This document shows positions 10,232 through 18,927 of a stretch of DNA of 64,000 nt, piece after piece. The position numbers and the translations under genes are program-made. The first letter of the stretch is position 1; every line of letters starts with the position of its first letter. The notes under the pieces are model-generated. The model searched no databases and had not been told where the DNA came from. It saw only the letters and a program-made list of their open reading frames with translations. The DNA is from Gammaproteobacteria bacterium (GTDB lineage: Bacteria; Pseudomonadota; Gammaproteobacteria; Pseudomonadales; Pseudohongiellaceae): contig PASF01000006.1 of the NCBI GenBank assembly GCA_002711845.1, positions 1-64,000 on the forward strand. Reading direction: 5' to 3'.

Positions 10232-12835
10232 ATGAACAACAATCAACGCTTCGTGAAAAAGCGTCTCGCACAATATGTAGCAACATCGCTTATCGTCGGT
10301 ATGAGCTCACAGGCGTTGGCAAATGATTTCACCATCGATAATGGCCAGTTGACGATCAGCAACGGCAGCTTCACTCAGACAGTGACGGTCGGCTCGAACG
10401 GTGTCCTCGGTTCAGTCGATAACGTGCCCACCAGCGACAATTTCGGCATCCCCAATTTCAGTTTTGATCTGGTGAACTCGGCAACAACGCCGACCAATGG
10501 CACTTACGAATTCAAAGTTGGCGTGGCCATCGAGACAGAAGGCTCGTCGAACCGTCGTTTCGAAGCCTACCTGAGCAACCTGACACTGAACGTGAACGGC
10601 AGCACCGTCACCGGCACCATACCCAGCCAGGATCTGGTGGTACTGGCCCGAGACGGCTCCGTCAATGCCACCGCAGTCATCAGCAATAATTCAGCCTCCA
10701 ATGGCGCAGTGACCATCAGTGGTGGCAGCGTGACGTTCAGCGGTTCCAACCTGGTAAATCGGCTGGTCAACTCTAACGCGGCGTTTCAGACGATACTGAA
10801 CGGCTTCAACTCCGGTGGCCAATACACCTTCCGCGTCATTATCCAGCAGACCAGTGGCTCCCCATCGACACGTTTTGGCCGCATCACGAGCGGCACATTC
10901 TCGGCGCTGCCGCGGGTTCAGACCACATGTGGTCAAGACACCGCCTCCCAGCTGAGCAGCGTATTTGAGCTGAACGGCACGGTGAACAACGCCTCCTATC
11001 AAATTGAAAACCAGTTCTCGCTGGCATACGCGGTACAGGGCAAGTTTGGTGTCAGCCAGGCTGCGTCCACTGGCGCGCTGACGGCGTTCACGGAAGACTG
11101 CACGGCGCCGGCCACCGGTGGCGGTGGTGACACTGGCGGTGACACTGGCGGTGATACCGGCGGTGGCACAACTGTGGTGCCTGAAGAAGACCTGAGCAAC
11201 CAGGAAACGGAGCTGGACAATCTGGCCGATCAGCTGGCTAGCGGCACCGTCACCGAAGAGGTCATCACTCAAACCAATACCGCGACCCAGACCGCCGTGA
11301 CCAACCTTAACAATGTCATCACCCAGATCGACACGGTCAGTACCAGCAACCTGCTGAGAACTCTGGAGGTCGTGTCCCAGGCGGGCAGCACGGGCTCGAC
11401 GGCCGCGAACAACGCGGCCGCTGGCGACACCGCTGCCACCCTCGTGACCAATGCGACCAATGTGCTGAACAGCAGCGCCAGTGCGTTCACGTCGCTGGCG
11501 ACCCGCACACAATCAAGTGGCACGGCACTGACACAGGCGGAAGTGACTCAGGTCAAATCTGCGACCACCAACCTGCTGAGCACGGCCTCGTCGCTCAGCT
11601 CCCGGTCCGGCGCCTCATCGGCGGACATTAGTGCAGCGGCCCGTTCAGCAGCCGAAGTCATTAACGCAAACCGTCGCCTTAACGTGGCAGCGGATGCGGC
11701 ACTGGTGACCTCCATCTCCAACGCCAGTAACCAGATCGCCACCGCTGCCATTCGCGCAGTCGCGGGCGAAGGCGTCACTGACGCCCAAATCACCGAGCTG
11801 TTGCAGACCAACCCGGGCCTGGCCGAGCAGGTATTGAACCTGGCACTGCCGATTCCGCCAACGGTGGTTGAAACACAGGGTGAGAAACGCGACAAGGTCG
11901 GTGGCGCATTACCCAATGTTTCCGAAGAAACACGCAATCGCCTGGCAGACGCGACACGTGACAACTTCGTGGTGCCCACGTCCGTTGTCATCAACGGCGT
12001 CAATATTGCTGACCGGCTGCGCAATCTGTTCGGTGCTAACACCGCAGGCCTGTCCATGCAGATTATTGATGAGACCGGTCGTTTTGGTGGCATCCTCGGC
12101 GCGACAACCGCACAAACGGAAATCATCGTTGACGATATCACCGGCGCGGTCAAGATTGTGCTGCCAGGTGAAACCTACTCCGGCGTCATTGTTGCTGTTC
12201 GCTCGGTGCCCGCAACGGTGCCCAATGGCATCCGAATTCGACGGGATGGCCGCACGGTGATCGTCAATGACGGTGTCGCGGTAGAACTTGCCCCGACGGC
12301 ACTGGACGTGCTGGCTTTTGGTGCGGCGGTTGAGTCGCAAGGATATGAGTTCTCAACGCGCGACAATGGCTCCTTTGGCCTGAATCTGGGCGGCGGCAAC
12401 AACTTCTCCGGCACCTTCGCCTATGACAACCTGAGCGGCGCGACGAACATTGCCAGCTGCGGCGCTGTCAGCTTCGCAGAGCCAACGCTGGAAGTGAACT
12501 CAGCGGAGTACGCCTTCGGCATCAACTGTGCCAATGGCGTCACCCAGCGGGTTGTTCCCTACCCGAACAGCACCTCGTTCTTCCAGAGCGTGGAAGCCGC
12601 CGGGCTGACTGCGAATGCGGATCGTAACTCAGGCTTTATCACCATCAGCGGTGTGGGTGTGTTGAAGCCGAGCTTCTTCGTCAGCCCGCGCACCGCGTCA
12701 GAAGTCCTCTTCTATGATGACAACAAAGACACCTTCGGCCTTGCCTATCAGGCCATCGACGTCAATGGCGACGGCAAAATAGACTACAAGGTGATCTCGG
12801 CGACAGGAACGCAGGTGTTTTACGGCGTTAACTGA
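10232..12835 (+). CDS. Large secreted protein of unknown function with a C-terminal Ca-binding-like loop
   Basis: The start at 10232 follows GAGGG and gives a signal peptide (basic N-terminus, YVATSLIVGMSSQALA, then NDFT). The mature ~840 residues are poor in charged aromatic cores and rich in Ser, Thr, Asn and Ala. An N-terminal beta-rich region (about 25-290) is followed by a GGGGDTGGDTGGDTGG linker (near residue 300). An Ala/Thr-rich helical section (about 310-560) and a second beta-rich region come next. Near the C-terminus, DVNGDGKIDYKV resembles a DxNxDGxxD calcium loop as in dockerin or thrombospondin type-3 repeats. No catalytic motif was recognised. It may be a surface or matrix protein. 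It has a strong hairpin after its stop. Confidence 0.7.
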   Translation: MNNNQRFVKKRLAQYVATSLIVGMSSQALANDFTIDNGQLTISNGSFTQTVTVGSNGVLGSVDNVPTSDNFGIPNFSFDLVNSATTPTNGTYEFKVGVAIETEGSSNRRFEAYLSNLTLNVNGSTVTGTIPSQDLVVLARDGSVNATAVISNNSASNGAVTISGGSVTFSGSNLVNRLVNSNAAFQTILNGFNSGGQYTFRVIIQQTSGSPSTRFGRITSGTFSALPRVQTTCGQDTASQLSSVFELNGTVNNASYQIENQFSLAYAVQGKFGVSQAASTGALTAFTEDCTAPATGGGGDTGGDTGGDTGGGTTVVPEEDLSNQETELDNLADQLASGTVTEEVITQTNTATQTAVTNLNNVITQIDTVSTSNLLRTLEVVSQAGSTGSTAANNAAAGDTAATLVTNATNVLNSSASAFTSLATRTQSSGTALTQAEVTQVKSATTNLLSTASSLSSRSGASSADISAAARSAAEVINANRRLNVAADAALVTSISNASNQIATAAIRAVAGEGVTDAQITELLQTNPGLAEQVLNLALPIPPTVVETQGEKRDKVGGALPNVSEETRNRLADATRDNFVVPTSVVINGVNIADRLRNLFGANTAGLSMQIIDETGRFGGILGATTAQTEIIVDDITGAVKIVLPGETYSGVIVAVRSVPATVPNGIRIRRDGRTVIVNDGVAVELAPTALDVLAFGAAVESQGYEFSTRDNGSFGLNLGGGNNFSGTFAYDNLSGATNIASCGAVSFAEPTLEVNSAEYAFGINCANGVTQRVVPYPNSTSFFQSVEAAGLTANADRNSGFITISGVGVLKPSFFVSPRTASEVLFYDDNKDTFGLAYQAIDVNGDGKIDYKVISATGTQVFYGVN

Positions 12836-12841
12836 TAGACA

Positions 12842-12877
12842 GGTGTCGGCGGCGCAGGCCACTGTGCCGCCGACACC
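12842..12877 (+). terminator. Strong GC hairpin after the secreted protein gene
   Basis: Perfect 12-bp arms GGTGTCGGCGGC (12842-12853) and GCCGCCGACACC (12866-12877) form a hairpin 6 bp after the stop codon. There is no T-run, so it may act as a weak or factor-assisted terminator or as 3'-end protection. Confidence 0.6.
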
Positions 12878-12979
12878 GGTATCAGCGTGTAAGAACAAGA
12901 AGATTGGCGATGGCCGTTATCGATCGCCGCAAATTTTACGCATATGTAAAGACACGGAACCAGTCACGGAAGCTCGATC

Positions 12980-14026
12980 ATGACACTCGTCACACTTATC
13001 AGCGCCTTCCTGCTCACATCTGCATTATTACTGGCATTGCGGCCGGTTGCCGGCATGACCGGCCTGCTGGACTATCCCGGCGGACGCAAGACCCACAGCG
13101 CACCCACCCCGATGATTGGCGGTCTGGGTATTTACCTGGCACTGCTCGCGGTTTCCCTGTTAACGCCGGTCATCCTGGCCGATTATCAGATTCTGCTGAT
13201 GCTGGCCGGGTTTGTGCTGATCGTCGGCGTGCTCGATGATCTGTATGAAATCCGCGCCAATCTGCGTATTGCCTGCCATTGCGTTGCGGCGCTGGCGATG
13301 GCGTTGCTGGCGGACATCAAACTGGACACCTTTGGCGACCTGCTGTTTATGGGCCCTGTTGAATTGGGCATGCTGGCGGTCCCGGTCACCATTTTCGCCA
13401 CCGTCGGTGTCATCAATGCCGTCAACATGAGTGACGGTCTGGATGGCCTGTCAGGGGGCCTGGTGGTTATTGCCCTGGTGTTCCTGTCCATCGCGGCGCT
13501 GGTGGCCGGACAAAGCGCCATGCTGAGCTTCAATCAGATCCTGATCGTTGCCCTGCTGGCCTTCCTGTCGTTCAACTTCCGCATGATGTGGAAAAAAAGC
13601 GCATTGATGTACCTGGGCGATGCCGGCAGCACCCTGCTGGGATTCATCCTTGCCTGGCTGATCATTGCTGCCACCCAGGGCAACAGCGCCTTTATCGCGC
13701 CGGTCTACGCGCTCTGGTTCCTGGCCGTGCCGCTGATGGATACGGTCGGCCTGATGATCAAACGCCCGCTGCGGGGGCAGTCACCGTTTACGCCCGGTCG
13801 CGATCATCTGCACCACCGCTTGCTGAAAGCGGGTTTTAATCCGCAGCAGACGGTATTGATCATGCACCTTGCAGCGATCGTATTCGCCAGTATCGGACTG
13901 GGCGCGCATCTGGTGGGCGTGCAGGAAGGCACCATGTTCCTGCTGTTCATGTCGCTGTTTGCCATTTATCTGGTCGCCACCCGACAACCCATTCATGCCG
14001 CTGAATCTCAGCAGGCTGATACCTGA
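12980..14026 (+). CDS. wecA: WecA/MraY-family undecaprenyl-phosphate glycosyl-1-phosphate transferase
   Basis: Multi-pass inner-membrane enzyme that transfers a sugar-1-phosphate (typically GlcNAc-1-P) to undecaprenyl phosphate, starting O-antigen or other surface glycan synthesis. Family signatures are present in order: LDYPGGRKTH near the N-terminus, the Asp pair in VLDDLYE, NAVNMSDGLDGLSGG, the LGDAGSTLLGF loop and the C-terminal DHLHHRL histidine motif. About ten hydrophobic segments and 348 aa fit the family. It stands alone, with no glycosyltransferase neighbours, so the acceptor glycan cannot be inferred. Its stop codon lies inside a 14-bp tandem repeat. Confidence 0.88.
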   Translation: MTLVTLISAFLLTSALLLALRPVAGMTGLLDYPGGRKTHSAPTPMIGGLGIYLALLAVSLLTPVILADYQILLMLAGFVLIVGVLDDLYEIRANLRIACHCVAALAMALLADIKLDTFGDLLFMGPVELGMLAVPVTIFATVGVINAVNMSDGLDGLSGGLVVIALVFLSIAALVAGQSAMLSFNQILIVALLAFLSFNFRMMWKKSALMYLGDAGSTLLGFILAWLIIAATQGNSAFIAPVYALWFLAVPLMDTVGLMIKRPLRGQSPFTPGRDHLHHRLLKAGFNPQQTVLIMHLAAIVFASIGLGAHLVGVQEGTMFLLFMSLFAIYLVATRQPIHAAESQQADT

Positions 14027-14083
14027 GCACCGGCACCTGAGCCCCGGCACCTGAGCCCCGGCACCTGAGCCCCGGCACCTGAG
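14020..14083. repeat. 14-bp minisatellite at the 3' end of the wecA-like gene
   Basis: About 4.5 units of CACCTGAGCCCCGG (the first unit varies as TACCTGAGCACCGG) run from the wecA stop codon to 4 bp before the convergent beta-CASP gene's stop. The unit is not a codon multiple and the array is outside coding sequence apart from the first codons. Confidence 0.9.
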
Positions 14084-14086
14084 CGT

Positions 14087-15502
14087 TTAATCCGGCACCA
14101 CCACCTCAATCGCCCTGCCCGCCTGCCTGGCCATCGCCAGAATGGCGGTTCTCAGGCTCTCGCGCGCGTTGCGCTCCCCGTGCACGATCCGGACCTGTCC
14201 AGGCCACACCCGCATGCCGCCGATAAAATCCAGCAGATCCTGCTGATCCGCATGGGCACTGTAGCCACCGATACGGGTGATCGGACAGGCGACCTTGATG
14301 CGCTCCCCGTCTATGAGGACGCTGTTATCGGCGCCAGACGGCAGGCTTTGTAACTGCTGTCCCAGGGTGCCGCTGGCCTGGTACCCGACAAATAGCACAT
14401 CATGCACCGGATCGGGCAGCATGGCTTTCAGGTAATTGACGATGCGACCGCCCGCCGCCATGCCACTGGCGGCTATGACCACCGCAGGCTGCCGGGTTTT
14501 AGCCAGGTAGGCGACGGTCTGCAGGTGTTCTTCGTGTGAATCCACTGTGTACAGGCTGTCAAAATCCAGCGGATGCCGCCCGGCCTGCAACCGCTGCTGC
14601 GCTTCGGCATCCCAGAAGGGTTTCAGCTCACGGTAGACCGCCGTGAACCTGGCCGCCAGCGGCGAATCGACAATCACCTGCAGGTTTCCCCAGACACTGT
14701 CGTGTGTCTGCCGGCCCTCATAGATCAGGCCTTCGATCTCGTACAGCAGTTCCTGGGTGCGCCCGATGCTGAACGCGGGCACCATCACCGTGCCCCGGTT
14801 CTGCAGCGCGTGTTCAAGCACCGCTTTCAGGCGCTGGCGACGCGTTTCACGGTTTTCGTGCAGGCGGTTACCGTAGGTGCTTTCAATGACCAGGGTATCA
14901 GCGGCGTCGGGGGATTGCGGTGCCGGCAGCAACGGCGCATGCGGCGCGCCCAGGTCGCCGGAAAATACCGTGCGATGGGCGCGCTGCTCGCGAGGGTAAT
15001 GTGTATCGATCTCGATGTACGCCGACCCCAGGATATGCCCCGCGCGCTGCAGGCGGACGCTGACCTTGATGTCGGGCGTCTCGGCGAGGGTGTGCCACTG
15101 TTGATAGGGCAAGGGCACCAACTGCCCCCCCACCGTTTCCAGAAAACGCTCGATCAGGGCCGCATCGCGGGTAAACCCCACTTTCAGCGCATCCTCGATG
15201 ACCAGCGGCAGCAGATGCGCCGACGGCACACTGCAATAGATGGGGCCCCGGAAGCCGGCGGCCAGCAGGTACGGCAGGCGCCCGATATGGTCAATGTGCA
15301 CATGCGTCACCAGCAGCGCCCTGACCGCGGCAATGTCGAAGTCGATCTGATGCTGCGTCAGCGTATCGCCCCGCGCATCACGGCCCTGAAACAGGCCGCA
15401 GTCCACCAGAAAGTGCAGATCCGCCGCTGCCAGGTAACGATGGCAGCTGCCAGTCACGCCCCTGACGGCGCCATGATGTTCAAACGCCGGATATAAGCTC
15501 AT
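14087..15502 (-). CDS. MBL-fold metallo-hydrolase with beta-CASP and RMMBL domains (RNase-like)
   Basis: Predicted zinc-dependent nuclease of the beta-CASP group, probably acting on RNA in the cytoplasm. The metal motif is THVHIDHIGRLPYL (about residues 65-78). Further MBL ligands include FSGDLG. The beta-CASP insert contains VESTYGNRLHE and PAFSIGRTQELLYEIE. The C-terminus has SGMAAGGRIVNYL and GYSAHADQQDLLDF, typical of the Ysh1/CPSF73-like branch. The length of 471 aa fits bacterial members. It is convergent with the wecA-like gene and followed by nothing co-directional, so it is probably transcribed alone. Substrate unknown. Confidence 0.9.
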   Translation of the reverse strand: MSLYPAFEHHGAVRGVTGSCHRYLAAADLHFLVDCGLFQGRDARGDTLTQHQIDFDIAAVRALLVTHVHIDHIGRLPYLLAAGFRGPIYCSVPSAHLLPLVIEDALKVGFTRDAALIERFLETVGGQLVPLPYQQWHTLAETPDIKVSVRLQRAGHILGSAYIEIDTHYPREQRAHRTVFSGDLGAPHAPLLPAPQSPDAADTLVIESTYGNRLHENRETRRQRLKAVLEHALQNRGTVMVPAFSIGRTQELLYEIEGLIYEGRQTHDSVWGNLQVIVDSPLAARFTAVYRELKPFWDAEAQQRLQAGRHPLDFDSLYTVDSHEEHLQTVAYLAKTRQPAVVIAASGMAAGGRIVNYLKAMLPDPVHDVLFVGYQASGTLGQQLQSLPSGADNSVLIDGERIKVACPITRIGGYSAHADQQDLLDFIGGMRVWPGQVRIVHGERNARESLRTAILAMARQAGRAIEVVVPD

Positions 15503-15520
15503 ACCTAAAGCTTAGACTAA

Positions 15521-15604
15521 AAGAATGGAAAGAATGGGGACGGAGGCAATACTTTTAAGAAAAGTATTGCCTCCGTCCCCATTCTTTCCGTCCCCATTCT
15601 TTTC
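15521..15604. repeat. Palindromic element copy 7, between porin and beta-CASP genes
   Basis: A partial arm (AAAGAATGG) precedes a full pair with loop TTTTAAGAAAA, then an extra GTCCCCATTCTT tail. It fills the gap between the porin stop (15606) and the beta-CASP gene start region, so it lies in the latter's 5' leader. Confidence 0.92.
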
Positions 15605-15605
15605 C

Positions 15606-16733
15606 TTACAGGCTAATGGTATAGCGCACGAAGTAGTCGATGTCCTTGCGCTTGCGCACGGCGCTGCTGCGCTGGACCAGGTCTTCGCGTTCGCGGACGC
15701 GGATCTGGAACAGGTGCCCCGGCAGTGTCTGCCAGTTCCAGCGGATCTCGGTGAGGGACATATTGTTGGTGAAGTCGGTGGACAACAGCCAGCCGGCATC
15801 GTTCTCACCATGTACCAGGCCAATGCTGTGCCCGGGTGCCACGTCAGTGATGTTCACCGAGACCTGCCAGGCATTGCCATCGCTGTCACCCAGGCCGGGC
15901 AGGCCCATGGCTGCCAGTGTGGGGGTGTCCGGGGCATGCGCAATTTCCGCGCCGGCGACAAACCGGCTCTCGCCGCGCAGCGCCCATTGCATCGCCAGGC
16001 GACCACTGAACGCGACATAGTCAGTCCGGTCACCGGCGGCGACGCCGTTGTAATACAGCGCGGATGGAATCACGGTGACGTCCACCGAACGCTGCAGGAA
16101 CAGGCCATCATCATCGGCTTTATCAACCGAGGCGTAGTAGGTCACGCGACTGTCTGACGCGCGGTAGTTAATCGGTCCGCGACGCACCAGGCTCGCGCCT
16201 TCGTCGGTGGAATAATCCAGAACAAAATTATACTGCCAGCCGTTGTCAGCACGGTAACGGCTGTGCAGACCGTCGGTCCAGTGCACATTCCAGCTGTTGG
16301 AACTGGTACGACTCATCGACTTTGACGCCACCACATCCAGCCGGTTCTGGTACTGGAAGCGGCCCACGCGATGTTCCCAGTTGCCGTAGCGGGCGCGCAC
16401 AAACAGTTCATCAAAGGTCATGTCGCCGGCCTCGATATTGGAGGAACCGGCCGGTAATTCGGTGTAGAACTTCAGATCGCCATTGAAGTCGCTGTCGTTC
16501 CCGGTCACCGCGACACGCGCTTTGGCACTGTAGACGTCGGATATATTCCATTGCGCACCGGCCCTGACCCGCAGATTAACCTCGGTGTCATCGACCTGTT
16601 GACCATTACGATCATCCCGGTCCAGGCCCACCACGCCAAGGCGCAGATCGCCGGAAAAATTGATATCCTGCGCGGACGCAGCGGTACTGAGCACTGGCAA
16701 CAGCGCCAGTCCCAGCCAAGATTTGTGATTCAC
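15606..16733 (-). CDS. Porin-like outer-membrane protein, probably phosphate-regulated
   Basis: It has a signal peptide (MNHKSWLGLALLPVLSTAASA, then QDINFSG) and about 350 residues of barrel-like beta strands. Repeated Asp/Arg-rich turns include a VGRFQYQNRLD segment typical of porins. The C-terminus (YFVRYTISL) resembles a last barrel strand. The fold looks like phosphate-selective porin O/P relatives, but identity is too low by eye to be sure. A run of four 7+4-nt TGTCA-like half-sites upstream fits a PhoB box, suggesting induction under phosphate starvation and a role in phosphate or polyphosphate uptake. It is divergent from msrA's 3' end, followed by palindromic copy 7. Confidence 0.7.
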   Translation of the reverse strand: MNHKSWLGLALLPVLSTAASAQDINFSGDLRLGVVGLDRDDRNGQQVDDTEVNLRVRAGAQWNISDVYSAKARVAVTGNDSDFNGDLKFYTELPAGSSNIEAGDMTFDELFVRARYGNWEHRVGRFQYQNRLDVVASKSMSRTSSNSWNVHWTDGLHSRYRADNGWQYNFVLDYSTDEGASLVRRGPINYRASDSRVTYYASVDKADDDGLFLQRSVDVTVIPSALYYNGVAAGDRTDYVAFSGRLAMQWALRGESRFVAGAEIAHAPDTPTLAAMGLPGLGDSDGNAWQVSVNITDVAPGHSIGLVHGENDAGWLLSTDFTNNMSLTEIRWNWQTLPGHLFQIRVREREDLVQRSSAVRKRKDIDYFVRYTISL

Positions 16734-16817
16734 GAAAGCTCTCCCCTTTTGCGTGAAATAGTTTAACTGTTAACCAATTGTCACATGTCCTTTTGAAGAC
16801 AATACCAAGACAACTGC

Positions 16818-16857
16818 GTGTCATTTTAACAACAGTTTGATGACATTAATGTGACAA
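16818..16857 (-). promoter_or_regulatory. Candidate PhoB-binding box
   Basis: Read on the minus strand, four direct units of 7+4 nt follow each other: TTGTCAC-ATTA, ATGTCAT-CAAA, CTGTTGT-TAAA and ATGACAC. The first two match the Pho-box pattern of two CTGTCAT-like half-sites separated by four A/T-rich bases. The array ends about 85 nt before the porin start codon, a fitting position for activation. Confidence 0.55.
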
Positions 16858-16886
16858 CGCAAATGGGTTGTCGGTCCAGGGTGTTT

Positions 16887-17513
16887 TCAGATCAAGCAGG
16901 GTAACCCGCGAATCCCGCAATACCCCGCCGGATTCTTGGCCAGATACTGCTGATGATACTCCTCGGCGTAGTAGAAATCGGCCAGCGGCGCAATGTCTGT
17001 GGTGATGATGCCCACGTCCGCCTCATCCAGCCGTTTTTGCGCGTCAGCGCGGCTGGCATCGGCCTGCATTTGCTGATCATCGGACACGGTGTAGATGGCC
17101 GAGCGGTACTGGGTACCCCGGTCATTGCCCTGGCGCATGCCCTGGGTCGGATCATGCGAGGCCCAGAACGCCGCCAGCAACTCGGCGTAACTGACCTGCG
17201 CCGGATCAAAAAACACCCGCACCACTTCGGTATGACCGGTGGAGCCACTGCACACTTCTTCGTAGGTCGGATTGGGCGTGAAGCCGCCGGCATAGCCCAC
17301 CGCCGTGCTGTACACACCGGGTATCTTCCAGAACACCCGTTCCGCGCCCCAGAAGCAGCCCAGACCAAAGACCGCCTCCTGCAGGCCTGCCGGTAGCGGC
17401 GGCACCATGGCGTTATCATTGACAAAATGCCGCCCGCTGATTGTTATCGGCGTGTCGCGGCCACGCAGCGCCCGATCCGCTGTAATCATCCTGTCTTTGT
17501 CGAACAAACCCAT
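16887..17513 (-). CDS. msrA: Peptide-methionine (S)-S-oxide reductase MsrA
   Basis: Repairs oxidised methionine in proteins, using thioredoxin as reductant. The active-site motif [16 protein letters not shown] with its catalytic Cys lies near residue 53, and TAVGYAGG and [12 protein letters not shown] follow. The start at 17513 ([10 protein letters not shown]) has a GGGGAG ribosome site. The 208-aa protein has the ~45-residue N-terminal extension seen in long MsrA forms such as E. coli's. C-terminal resolving cysteines are visible ([11 protein letters not shown]). It is divergent from the argD-like gene. Confidence 0.95.
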   Translation of the reverse strand: MGLFDKDRMITADRALRGRDTPITISGRHFVNDNAMVPPLPAGLQEAVFGLGCFWGAERVFWKIPGVYSTAVGYAGGFTPNPTYEEVCSGSTGHTEVVRVFFDPAQVSYAELLAAFWASHDPTQGMRQGNDRGTQYRSAIYTVSDDQQMQADASRADAQKRLDEADVGIITTDIAPLADFYYAEEYHQQYLAKNPAGYCGIRGLPCLI

Positions 17514-17628
17514 AACTCCCCCGTTACTGCCGTAAATTGCAGACTCGCATGTACAAGCACCAGTCCGGCGCCTAGAATACCACATCAACGTTTACAGCCA
17601 CCTATTCCAGGTACATCAGGATCTATAA

Positions 17629-18798
17629 ATGACTTCAGCTTTGATGGCCAATTACGGCCACCCGGAACTCCAGTTTGCCCGCGGCCAGGGTGTCTATCTG
17701 TACACAGCAGACGGTGAACGGTATGTCGACTTCACCATGGGCATCGCCGTGAACTGTCTGGGACATTGCCACCCGCACTTGATCGCCGCCCTGAAAAAAC
17801 AGGCCGACACGCTGTGGCATACCTCCAACCTGTTCAGCATCGAACCCACGGAACGACTGGCCAGACGCCTGGTTGAGCTGACGTTTGCTGACCGCGTGTT
17901 TTTTGCCAATTCCGGCACTGAAGCGGTGGAGTGTGGTTTCAAGATGATGCGTCGTTACCACTACCATCACGGCCGCAAGCAGCGGGTGCGTATCATCTCC
18001 CTGACCCAGTCCTTCCATGGCCGCACCCTGGCGCCGGTGGCGGCTTGTCTGAACCCGGTGCACATCGAAGGTTTCCTGGTGGGTGATGGCGGTTTTGACC
18101 AGGTGCCATTTGGCGATCTGGACGCCCTGCGGGCGGCGATCACGGACAGCACCGCCGGCATTATCCTGGAGCCGGTTCAGGGCGAAGGTGGCATCCGCGC
18201 GGTGCCGGTGGAGTATTTGCAGGCCATTCGCCAGATTTGTGACGAACACGGCATTTTATTGATGTTTGACGAAGTACAATCAGGCGTAGGACGGACCGGA
18301 CACCTGTTTGCGCACCAGGCATTGGGCGTGGAACCGGACCTGCTGGCCTCGGCCAAGGGCCTGGGCGGTGGTTTTCCGATTGGTGCCTGCCTGTCCAAAG
18401 AACACGTCGCCGAGGTGATGACCGCCGGCACCCACGGCAGCACCTTTGGCGGCAACCCGCTGGCCACGGCGGTGGGCAACGCGGTGCTGGACGTGATGAC
18501 CGAACCGGGTTTTCTGGATCAGGTGAACGCCCGGGCTGCCCAGCTGCGCGCCGGCATTGATGCGTTGACCGAGCGCTTCCCGGCCGTGCTGGCCGGTCAC
18601 ACCGGGCTGGGCCTGATGGTGGGCCTGCGCTGCGCCGGCAGCAATGCCGACCTGCTCAAAGCCATGGCCAGGCACAAACTGCTGGCAGTCAAGGCCGGTG
18701 CCAATTCGGTGCGCCTGTTGCCGCCACTGAACATCAGCGCGGCGGAAGTGGATGAAGGGCTGGCCCTGCTGACAGCCGCGTGTAACGACCTGGCGTAA
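17629..18798 (+). CDS. argD: Acetylornithine/succinyldiaminopimelate aminotransferase ArgD
   Basis: PLP-dependent class-III aminotransferase, converting N-acetylglutamate semialdehyde to N-acetylornithine in arginine synthesis. It is often also able to use succinyl-DAP precursors. Diagnostic parts: MGIAVNCLGHCHP, the phosphate-binding ANSGTEAVECGFKM, FDEVQSGVGRTG, and the PLP lysine in ASAKGLGGGFPIGA (near residue 248). The length of 389 aa is normal. Its stop codon sits in the loop of a 7-bp hairpin. There are no arginine genes alongside. Confidence 0.9.
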   Translation: MTSALMANYGHPELQFARGQGVYLYTADGERYVDFTMGIAVNCLGHCHPHLIAALKKQADTLWHTSNLFSIEPTERLARRLVELTFADRVFFANSGTEAVECGFKMMRRYHYHHGRKQRVRIISLTQSFHGRTLAPVAACLNPVHIEGFLVGDGGFDQVPFGDLDALRAAITDSTAGIILEPVQGEGGIRAVPVEYLQAIRQICDEHGILLMFDEVQSGVGRTGHLFAHQALGVEPDLLASAKGLGGGFPIGACLSKEHVAEVMTAGTHGSTFGGNPLATAVGNAVLDVMTEPGFLDQVNARAAQLRAGIDALTERFPAVLAGHTGLGLMVGLRCAGSNADLLKAMARHKLLAVKAGANSVRLLPPLNISAAEVDEGLALLTAACNDLA

Positions 18799-18805
18799 CG
18801 CCAGG
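18789..18805 (+). terminator. Hairpin containing the argD stop codon in its loop
   Basis: Arms CCTGGCG and CGCCAGG are perfect, with the stop codon TAA as the 3-nt loop. No T-run follows, so termination is uncertain. Confidence 0.4.
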
Positions 18806-18827
18806 CAGCACCTTAAACAGAGTTTGG

Positions 18828-18844
18828 CATTTTGTTACAAAATG
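18828..18844. promoter_or_regulatory. 17-bp perfect palindrome, candidate operator
   Basis: CATTTTGT-T-ACAAAATG lies 7 bp before the putative -35 of the diguanylate cyclase gene. Its symmetry and place suggest a dimeric regulator site; the regulator is unknown. Confidence 0.4.
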
Positions 18845-18850
18845 TCATAA

Positions 18851-18879
18851 GCTACACGGAAAACACACCGTTTTATAAT
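18851..18879 (+). promoter_or_regulatory. Candidate sigma-70 promoter for the GGDEF-EAL gene
   Basis: A perfect TATAAT (18874-18879) has a weak -35 GCTACA 17 bp upstream. The start codon follows about 50 bp later. Confidence 0.45.
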
Positions 18880-18927
18880 AATAAAGTGCGCCCGCGATGC
18901 GCTCACTACCCGGATAACAGGGAGACT

